A stretch of 26,890 nt of DNA from a virus. The notes below the pieces were generated by a model. It was given only the letters and a program-made list of their open reading frames with translations, did not search any database and had not been told where the DNA came from. The stretch is taken from positions 1 through 26,890 of the IMG/VR virus record IMGVR_UViG_3300048036_000457. One strand, 5' to 3'. A program made the translations under genes and the position numbers. This document shows, one piece after another, positions 1 to 4,546 of the stretch (the stretch's first letter is position 1; every line of letters begins with the position of its first letter).

Positions 1-431
1 TTAATTGCAAGTCTATTACGTACTGCAAATCCCATATTATCGAGAGTCTTTATTGATTCTCTATAAAATTCAACTTGATTTTCTAACTGAGATAAAATCA
101 TTTTATCATCTGCTAATTCAGCTTCTAGAAATTGTGCTTTTATTTTATCAGTTAATTTATAATCATAGTTGTAATATCTTATCCAGGCCTCTTTCCATTT
201 AATGTCAACTTGTTTTTTCTGCTCTTTTGTTTTAAGCTGCACATACATTAACTGTTCTACCATTAATTGTCTTGTATGTAAAATATCACCAATAACAATT
301 TCCATTCCACTTAATGTCTTAATACCATGTGCAAGTGCAGTTATCTTTTTAGTCCATCTATCTCTTTGTACTCCAAGTTTTTCATCTAACTTTAATATCT
401 TACTTGCCTTTGTGTCTTTTTGTTGTTCCAT
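1..431 (-). CDS. uvsY: UvsY-like recombination mediator (3' end cut by window edge)
   Basis: Reading the minus strand from ATG 429-431 gives an open frame of 143 codons with no stop before the window edge, so the C-terminus is missing. The product is highly helical and charged. Its visible end, around residues 130-143, reads NMGFAVRNRLAI; T4 UvsY has a comparable SRGFAIKHIQDM near its own C-terminus, and T4 UvsY is 137 aa, so little is probably lost. UvsY is known to help load the phage RecA-type recombinase UvsX onto gp32-coated single strands. The start overlaps the stop of the 66-aa gene as TAATG, which implies translational coupling. An AAAGGA element about 11 nt upstream is one of the few Shine-Dalgarno-like signals in the window. 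The position in an operon with gp32 and primase supports the call. Alternative: another small helical replication accessory protein. Confidence 0.72.
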   Translation of the reverse strand, partial: MEQQKDTKASKILKLDEKLGVQRDRWTKKITALAHGIKTLSGMEIVIGDILHTRQLMVEQLMYVQLKTKEQKKQVDIKWKEAWIRYYNYDYKLTDKIKAQFLEAELADDKMILSQLENQVEFYRESIKTLDNMGFAVRNRLAI

Positions 432-631
432 TAAAATAGTCCTTTCTTATTACTTTTTATAAACGTCGATGTAGTCAATTTCTTTTTAAATTTAGGCTGA
501 CTCATCTTAATACCTTTACCTTCAAAATCTTCTTTGTTAAATTTAAAATCTAACATTTTCTTTAAATTTTTAAACCTGTTTTTATCTCTATAAAACTTGT
601 CTAATTCCTCATCCATATCTATATCAAACAT
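431..631 (-). CDS. Small hypothetical protein between primase and UvsY (66 aa)
   Basis: A 66-residue, lysine-rich protein with an acidic N-terminus (DIDMDEELDKF) and a basic middle and C-terminal half. It has no membrane segment and no cysteines. The start overlaps the last 8 nt of the primase gene, and its stop overlaps the uvsY start as TAATG, so it is embedded in a coupled operon and very likely translated. An alternative start at Met6 is possible. I do not recognise the family. In T4, small proteins with clamp-binding C-termini (gp33, gp55) and the helicase loader gp59 are encoded near replication genes. The C-terminal KKGLF could be a short hydrophobic clamp-binding tail, but this is speculation. 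The length is well below T4 gp33 (112 aa) and gp59 (about 217 aa), so I do not assign either. Confidence 0.7.
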   Translation of the reverse strand: MFDIDMDEELDKFYRDKNRFKNLKKMLDFKFNKEDFEGKGIKMSQPKFKKKLTTSTFIKSNKKGLF

Positions 632-1706
632 ATCTCATATCAAGTTTATCGTTAGTAAAATAATCGTCTAACTCTGACAGAGATATTTTTATTTTTTCAT
701 TATAACAAACCTTTACAAGGTCGTTTAAATCTTTTATAGTATATTTATCCATTTTTTTATCCTTTAGATATTTAGTCCACATAAATACCTTTTTACCTGA
801 TTTAAGTTTTTCAATGGATTTTTTAAGGCCGGCTTCATCATTATCTAACATATATCTACTACTATCAATATAGTCTAATTTAGTAGTATCTCTTCCAACT
901 GTACATAATGCAATTGAGTTTCTCATAAACATTGCATCTAATGGGCCTTCGAATATTGTGACTGGGTTTTGGAAATTTACACGTAATGCTCCAAACAATG
1001 TAGATACGTTATTAAATTGATGGCGAGTTTCTTCATCCATTTCAAATGGCTTATTTAATAAGGCTTCATGTATTTTACTCAAATCATAAGTTAAATATCT
1101 TGAACCTTTTCCTTGCATTCTTCTACATTGTGCACCTATTATTTTATCGTCAATTGATTTATTTAATATCCAAAGTCTTTTATCTTTAGGATTAAATAAA
1201 AAGCTATCTAATTTTTTATGTAGAAGTCTTTCTTTTAATTTAAACCATATCCAATCTCCGATTTGAATTGGCTTTGCACCAGTTGCTTTTGAAAAGTCTT
1301 CTACACTTACTGATAGTTCTAATATTTTTTCATATACGAATGGTGTAAACTTTTCAGAGGTGTCTATTGTATTTTTTCTACTTTTAACATAGTCAATCAA
1401 TGTTATAGCATCCATTTTATCTGGCATTTGAATACCGAAATCTTTTAAAAAATAATAGATATTTGTATGATATTCACAATTAAAACAATGATACTGTAAT
1501 GTGCTCCAAAATAAATTACCTCTCTTTGCAGAATCATCTCTGCTTGAATCACCACAATAGGGACATGCCAGATTTAATCTATCTGACATATCCTTTATCA
1601 TGTGCTTAGAGTGGTTAGAATGAGATTTTACTACTATTTCTTTTACTAGTACTTTAATCTTTTCCTTTAATTCTAATGTTAATTCTGTATTAGAGTTCGA
1701 GATCAT
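624..1706 (-). CDS. 61: T4 gp61-like DNA primase
   Basis: This 360-aa protein has the full primase layout. A zinc-binding module has Cys48, Cys51, Cys74 and Cys77 in a CPYCGDS...HCFNCEYH context, very close to the T4 gp61 finger. A TOPRIM-type catalytic part follows, with the glutamate motif FEGPLDAMF (residues 252-260, Glu253) and the metal-binding DxD at Asp288/Asp290 (YMLDNDEAG). The late VFMWTKYL...KDLNDLV segment (307-331) also matches the gp61 C-terminal pattern. gp61 makes the short RNA primers for lagging-strand synthesis together with the gp41 helicase. The length is near the 342 aa of T4 gp61. The start at 1706 lies inside the last codons of gene 32 (17-nt overlap), and the gene overlaps the next one by 8 nt, so it is translationally coupled. 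Met36 is a possible later start but would leave only 12 residues before the zinc module. Confidence 0.95.
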   Translation of the reverse strand: MISNSNTELTLELKEKIKVLVKEIVVKSHSNHSKHMIKDMSDRLNLACPYCGDSSRDDSAKRGNLFWSTLQYHCFNCEYHTNIYYFLKDFGIQMPDKMDAITLIDYVKSRKNTIDTSEKFTPFVYEKILELSVSVEDFSKATGAKPIQIGDWIWFKLKERLLHKKLDSFLFNPKDKRLWILNKSIDDKIIGAQCRRMQGKGSRYLTYDLSKIHEALLNKPFEMDEETRHQFNNVSTLFGALRVNFQNPVTIFEGPLDAMFMRNSIALCTVGRDTTKLDYIDSSRYMLDNDEAGLKKSIEKLKSGKKVFMWTKYLKDKKMDKYTIKDLNDLVKVCYNEKIKISLSELDDYFTNDKLDMRYV

Positions 1707-2616
1707 TCAAAAAAGATTCTAAATCATCACCGCCAGCTGGTGTAGCTTCAATTTCATCTTTAGTAATTGAAGAAGGCTTTTCAGCTTTAGGAGTTGAAGT
1801 AGTCTTTTCAGCTTTAGGAGTTGGAGTGCTTGCTTCAAACTGATTAGTTACAGCATCCATTGCGTCACCAGGATTTAAATACATTTTAATTACGCTATTT
1901 ACGAAATTTCTTGTTTCTTCATCCCATGGTCTGTATTCAAATTGCTTCATTGAAGGAGCTCCTTCTAATTCAGTTTTAATAGCATCCATATCTTCTTTAG
2001 TTCTTTCAGCTGCTTTACCATTAATTGTAACAGCAGAAGTTGAAGATGAAAATTTAGAAGTATCGTAATTATTATAATCATTTTGTCTTGTAATTACTAA
2101 CTCAAAGTTTTTACCTTCAAATAAATCAAATACTTGAGTTGGCTCACCAAAATTAGGCTTTAATTCAGCATCAATTTTTTCTTTGATTTTGTAACCGAAC
2201 TTAAATACTTTATAAGTACCTTCTAAATCAGGTTGTTGAGGGTCTTTGATAATTTTTACAAGAGCAACATAAGATTCTCTTCTTTTTAATTTATCAGACG
2301 CTTTTCTATCAACTGCGCTTTCTGATTTTCTTAATCTAAAAAATGCATCAGAAACTGGACAGTGTTCACCAATTGTACTTGGAGAATCAACTAACTTAGA
2401 CTCACCATTTGGTCCTGTTAGCCAGTTTACATATTTTTTGATTAATGAATTCCTTGGGTTTTCAATATTAGGAACGAATCTAATTAATGCTTTATACGTT
2501 CCGTCTTTGCCGTCATCGGCAGAAGGCTTATACATCATGTTTCCAGTTGTATTTACCTCTTGTTCATGTGTGTTGATGTCTTCGACACCAATGCTAAAAA
2601 TGTTAAAATCTTCCAT
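1690..2616 (-). CDS. 32: T4 gp32-like single-stranded DNA-binding protein
   Basis: This 308-aa protein follows gp32 from end to end. The core includes LIRFVPNIENP (44-54), the STIGEHCPVS segment (80-89), the basic KLKRRESY stretch (109-116) followed by LVKIIKDP, the FKFGYKIKEKI segment (138-148) and YNNYDTSKF (181-189). A low-complexity linker repeats TPKAEK (266-271 and 275-280). The acidic tail ends in DDLESFLNDLEL, which in T4 docks partner replication proteins. gp32 coats single strands in replication, recombination and repair. Two T4 hallmarks are absent: only one cysteine (Cys86) remains where T4 has a zinc site, and the N-terminus is acidic and lacks the basic-Ser/Thr LAST motif, although the internal KRRES may serve as one. 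It is the first gene of the operon and has a 337-bp regulatory region upstream. Confidence 0.93.
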   Translation of the reverse strand: MEDFNIFSIGVEDINTHEQEVNTTGNMMYKPSADDGKDGTYKALIRFVPNIENPRNSLIKKYVNWLTGPNGESKLVDSPSTIGEHCPVSDAFFRLRKSESAVDRKASDKLKRRESYVALVKIIKDPQQPDLEGTYKVFKFGYKIKEKIDAELKPNFGEPTQVFDLFEGKNFELVITRQNDYNNYDTSKFSSSTSAVTINGKAAERTKEDMDAIKTELEGAPSMKQFEYRPWDEETRNFVNSVIKMYLNPGDAMDAVTNQFEASTPTPKAEKTTSTPKAEKPSSITKDEIEATPAGGDDLESFLNDLEL

Positions 2617-2673
2617 AACTTTAATTTACTTTTAATCTTTAATTTACTTTAATTTACCGTTTATACTTTAAAC
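2617..2673 (-). promoter_or_regulatory. gp32 mRNA leader: hairpin plus UUAAA repeats (candidate autogenous operator)
   Basis: Directly before the gp32 start codon the minus strand carries four UUAAA units in about 40 nt, within a repeated GTAAATTAAAG unit. They are preceded at 2659-2673 by a perfect 5-bp hairpin, GTTTA/TAAAC with loop AAGTA. The hairpin lies 43 to 57 nt upstream of the ATG. T4 gene 32 is known to repress its own translation: gp32 nucleates on a pseudoknot some 40-70 nt upstream and spreads over an unstructured leader containing UUAAA-type repeats. The similar layout suggests the same control here. I see the hairpin but no clear second helix for a pseudoknot. There is no Shine-Dalgarno sequence. 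Confidence 0.6.
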
Positions 2674-2677
2674 TTAT

Positions 2678-2708
2678 AATATTATATAGTCAACTTTAAA
2701 ATAGTTTC
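2678..2708 (-). promoter_or_regulatory. Proximal promoter of the gp32 operon (copy 2 of a tandem pair)
   Basis: On the minus strand this reads GAAACTATTTTAA, 7 bases, then TATATAATATT, with TATAAT at 2681-2686 as the -10 hexamer. The same two blocks with the same spacing occur at 2832-2862. The expected start point is near 2674, so the transcript would begin at the leader hairpin. The upstream block lies around -34 to -22, the position of an activator site such as the MotA box of T4 middle promoters, but its sequence is different. I infer a middle-type or host-type promoter; the class is unknown. Confidence 0.55.
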
Positions 2709-2827
2709 ATAATATGAACCTTGTTTGCGCGTCTAACCGACTTAGTTTGTGCTATTGCACCTATGTTTGCTTCAGACAGGGTCCGATAATTAGTGTTCAA
2801 ATATGAACTTAGTTTATCGTTTTCCAT
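2696..2827 (-). CDS. Possible leaderless small protein (43 aa) upstream of gp32
   Basis: An open frame runs from ATG 2825-2827 to TAA 2696-2698, starting MENDKLSSYLNTNYRTLSEA and ending HIMKLF. The predicted start of transcription from the distal promoter falls about one base before the ATG, so the message would be leaderless. The central part is far richer in G and C than its surroundings, which argues for function either as a peptide or as RNA. Against it: there is no ribosome-binding site, the frame is short, its end runs through the proximal promoter's upstream block, and I recognise no family. It could equally be a structured leader or small RNA. Confidence 0.3.
   Translation of the reverse strand: MENDKLSSYLNTNYRTLSEANIGAIAQTKSVRRANKVHIMKLF
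2704..2719. promoter_or_regulatory. Palindrome overlapping the proximal promoter box
   Basis: The plus strand reads gtttcataatatgaac, an imperfect inverted repeat. Its left arm is part of the conserved upstream block of the proximal promoter. A related palindrome occurs at 2795-2808, and both contain GTTCATATT on the minus strand. This could be an operator for a dimeric regulator; no regulator gene is visible in the window. Confidence 0.35.
2795..2808. promoter_or_regulatory. Palindrome downstream of the distal promoter
   Basis: The minus strand reads GTTCATATTTGAAC, with 5-bp arms GTTCA/TGAAC around TATT. It would sit about 20 to 33 nt after the predicted distal start point, either as a DNA operator or as a hairpin in the transcript. 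It is related to the palindrome at 2704-2719. Confidence 0.35.
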
Positions 2828-2831
2828 ATAC

Positions 2832-2862
2832 AATATTATATATCTCTATTTAGAATAGTTTC
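2832..2862 (-). promoter_or_regulatory. Distal promoter of the gp32 operon (copy 1 of a tandem pair)
   Basis: The minus strand reads GAAACTATTCTAA, 7 unrelated bases, then TATATAATATT. Apart from the spacer it differs from the proximal copy by one base in 24. TATAAT lies at 2835-2840, giving an expected start near 2828, one base before the ATG of the 43-codon frame at 2827. Conservation of both blocks with a variable spacer of fixed length is what a promoter would show. Confidence 0.55.
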
Positions 2863-2910
2863 AACCAAATAAACTAAAAAACTTTTTTTAATTTTTTTTT
2901 ATATTTTCTG

Positions 2911-2953
2911 AAACAAAAGAGAGAACGGGCTATATAACTTAAGTATTTAAGCC
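2911..2953 (-). terminator. Weak terminator-like hairpin after the late block
   Basis: Right after the stop codon of the RuvC-like gene the minus strand can fold GGCT (2950-2953) against AGCC (2928-2931); alternatively CTTAA pairs with TTAAG inside the same stretch. A pyrimidine-rich run, CGTTCTCTCTTTTGTTTC, follows. It marks the end of the virion block and precedes the gp32 promoters. The stem is short and the U-run interrupted, so termination would be partial at best. The next 40 bases (2870-2910) are long A and T tracts with no clear function. Confidence 0.3.
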
Positions 2954-3610
2954 TCAGGGAAGATTAGGTTCTAAGGTTCTCATTAAGGAGTTTAAGTAGA
3001 AAGCGTCTACAAGATCATCAAAGGGTTTTGGGATAGATTTACCGAATTCAACGGTTTTAGCGAACTTCCAGAAATTTGTCTCCTCGAGAAATTTTTCACC
3101 TGTAGAATTATTTATAAAAACTTCCCATAAAGCAAGCTTATTCATATTACCTTTACCCGCATGTTTTTTAATTGTTGAAGGAGCAATTGTTAAAATGTCT
3201 TCGGGTTTAAAGTATTTGAGAAGTTTAATTTTAAGAATAGATGCAGCTGCTGCCATATCAATAATATTATTAGTACCAGCAGAACTACCATAAGATACCC
3301 CTTCAAATGCTATCTTAAAAGAGTCTTCTTTATCTATATGTTTTGTAATTAGTTCGATAATATCATTTGACATAATATCATATCGCTTAATTTTTGCAAG
3401 CTCAACACTAGAATAATCAACATGCGTTTCCCAATCTGGTTGAAAGACAAGAGTAACACCTTCTATTAAGGCTAAGTCTTCTTGCATTTTAATAGCCTTC
3501 TTTGTACCTGTCTTTTTTAAATAAGAAATAAAATAATATTGTTTTGTATTGCTATTAAAAACACAAATACCTGGAGAATTTAAAGAAAAATCAATTGTGA
3601 TAAAATTCAT
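2954..3610 (-). CDS. RuvC-like (RNase H fold) Holliday junction resolvase
   Basis: A 218-aa protein with the acidic residues of the RuvC/RNase H fold in the expected order. These are Asp7 in the first strand (FITIDFS), Glu103 in AFEGVSYGS, and Asp198/Asp199 with Asp202 in a final helix (KPFDDLVDAF). A basic segment with IAPSTIKKHAGKGNMNK (142-158) matches the usual RuvC pattern before the last acidic pair. Such enzymes cut branched DNA. In a phage this would resolve recombination or replication branches before packaging; T4 itself uses the unrelated endonuclease VII (gp49). I chose the ATG at 3608-3610 because the first strand then begins at residue 3 and only one base separates it from the previous stop. 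An upstream ATG at 3655 would overlap the previous gene by 44 nt. It is the last gene of the late block. Confidence 0.75.
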   Translation of the reverse strand: MNFITIDFSLNSPGICVFNSNTKQYYFISYLKKTGTKKAIKMQEDLALIEGVTLVFQPDWETHVDYSSVELAKIKRYDIMSNDIIELITKHIDKEDSFKIAFEGVSYGSSAGTNNIIDMAAAASILKIKLLKYFKPEDILTIAPSTIKKHAGKGNMNKLALWEVFINNSTGEKFLEETNFWKFAKTVEFGKSIPKPFDDLVDAFYLNSLMRTLEPNLP

Positions 3611-3611
3611 A

Positions 3612-3980
3612 TTAAAAACCTTTACCCATTGAAGCCCCGATTGCAGTTCCAACAAGTCTTGAAGTTAATAAATCATATAGAATACCCTTTTGAACACCTA
3701 ATACCTTAGCTATCATTTTACCCATAGACTTTCCTAAAGCAAAACCAGTAAGACCTCCAATAATAGAACCAAATAAACCTTCATTTGTCATTTCGTTATT
3801 AAATCTATTAATATCTAGATTTCCATCCTCATTTCTATATTCATTTAAAAAAGAATCTACTGCTTGATCTACTTTTTCTTCTAATTCAGGAGTCCATTCT
3901 TGTTGAAGTCCTTCTGTTAAAAGCTGCATCTCTTTTTCAGTAACTCTGTTTTCTTCTAAATATTCTATAAATGTTTTCAT
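3612..3980 (-). CDS. Putative capsid-targeted internal protein with glycine zippers
   Basis: A 122-aa protein. The N-terminus MKTFIEYLEE matches position by position the pattern of the T4 internal-protein capsid-targeting sequence as I recall it (MKTYQEFIAE). An LTE/G site (residues 21-24) fits the Leu/Ile-X-Glu cleavage rule of the T4 prohead protease gp21; LEE at 8-10 and 33-35 are further candidates. A charged helical middle follows. The C-terminal half contains a perfect GxxxG ladder, Gly71, 75, 79, 83 and 87, and a second one, Gly111, 115 and 119, both in hydrophobic, lysine-dotted helices. Such glycine zippers pack membrane helices and pore-forming proteins. My inference is a protein packed in the head and delivered with DNA, or acting on membranes. 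It could instead be a holin-like or membrane-anchored protein. Context: between a tail-tube-like gene and the RuvC-like gene. Confidence 0.6.
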   Translation of the reverse strand: MKTFIEYLEENRVTEKEMQLLTEGLQQEWTPELEEKVDQAVDSFLNEYRNEDGNLDINRFNNEMTNEGLFGSIIGGLTGFALGKSMGKMIAKVLGVQKGILYDLLTSRLVGTAIGASMGKGF

Positions 3981-3994
3981 AAGTTATATATCTT

Positions 3995-4546
3995 TTAATC
4001 TACGTCAATTTTAATATGAAATTTGTTATAATAAAAATTTAAATCAAATGTATTAAATTCAGCAACGTTTTCTGCCATGTTTAAATTTAGTTCACTTATT
4101 TGATTTAAGATTGGCTTTTCAAATGTAATGTTAGCAAGTACTAAATCTTCAGCATCTAATATACCTAATTTTAAATCAGTAATATGTTTCTGTTTAGTAG
4201 TAGGCGCATAATAATATAACAAAATATCTGTCATCATCCAGTAGTTAATATAGCCATCCATTAATTGCATAGTTACGGTAAATTGTCTTTCAATTGTATT
4301 TTGAATAGGTACTTTTCCTCTAAAATAACGAACAGTTCCATCGTTATCTGCTTGACTCACAGGATCAAATGTAATTCCTGGTAAATTAATAGATTGAATT
4401 CCGTAATTAATAAAATCAATAGGGTCTTCGAATAAATTACCTGGAATTTTATTTAAATAAGGCTTATACTTATCTATAATATCTTGAGGTATAAATTTTC
4501 TAGGAAACCTAAAATCAAATGAATTATTTCTGCTATCTAAAATCAT
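3995..4546 (-). CDS. Tail-tube-like protein (gp19/gp54-type fold)
   Basis: A 183-aa protein with the layout of contractile-tail tube proteins and their baseplate paralogues. After a proline-rich N-terminus come an INLPGITFDP strand (about 54-63), a YFRGKVPIQNTIERQFTVTMQLMDG hairpin region (about 74-98), a helix NYWMMTDILLYY and a long C-terminal strand pair ending in FDLNFYYNKFHIKI. T4 gp19 shows the same order: a LPA/LPG strand, an RTFDDWTVTVMND-like strand, a helix, and closing strands. The product could be the tube subunit, the tube initiator gp54/gp48, or the terminator gp3; the sequence alone does not decide. Its start overlaps the stop of the upstream gene as ATGA, showing translational coupling. 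It would act in the tail tube or at its junction with the baseplate. Confidence 0.5.
   Translation of the reverse strand: MILDSRNNSFDFRFPRKFIPQDIIDKYKPYLNKIPGNLFEDPIDFINYGIQSINLPGITFDPVSQADNDGTVRYFRGKVPIQNTIERQFTVTMQLMDGYINYWMMTDILLYYYAPTTKQKHITDLKLGILDAEDLVLANITFEKPILNQISELNLNMAENVAEFNTFDLNFYYNKFHIKIDVD

Noticed and set aside
202-462. Plus-strand open frame of 86 codons opposite uvsY
   Set aside because: It is antisense to a well-supported gene, has a Cys/Ser/Phe-rich composition typical of shadow frames in AT-rich DNA, and has no leader or partner genes.
431-631. Assignment of the 66-aa protein as gp33 or gp59
   Set aside because: Length and sequence do not match either protein; only its operon position and a hydrophobic C-terminus are suggestive.
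2719-2785. Possible tRNA in the GC-rich intergenic island
   Set aside because: There is no T-loop GTTCRA sequence, no acceptor stem pairing and no cloverleaf; only small hairpins can be drawn.
3110-3125. TATAAATA (T4 late promoter consensus) on the minus strand inside the RuvC-like gene
   Set aside because: The octamer is expected often in such AT-rich sequence, is inside a gene, and similar hits occur within other genes (for example near 12095). No gene starts a short distance downstream.
3611-3655. Longer N-terminus of the RuvC-like protein starting at 3655
   Set aside because: It would overlap the previous gene by 44 nt and add 15 residues before the first catalytic strand; the ATG at 3608-3610 gives normal spacing and a standard fold start.
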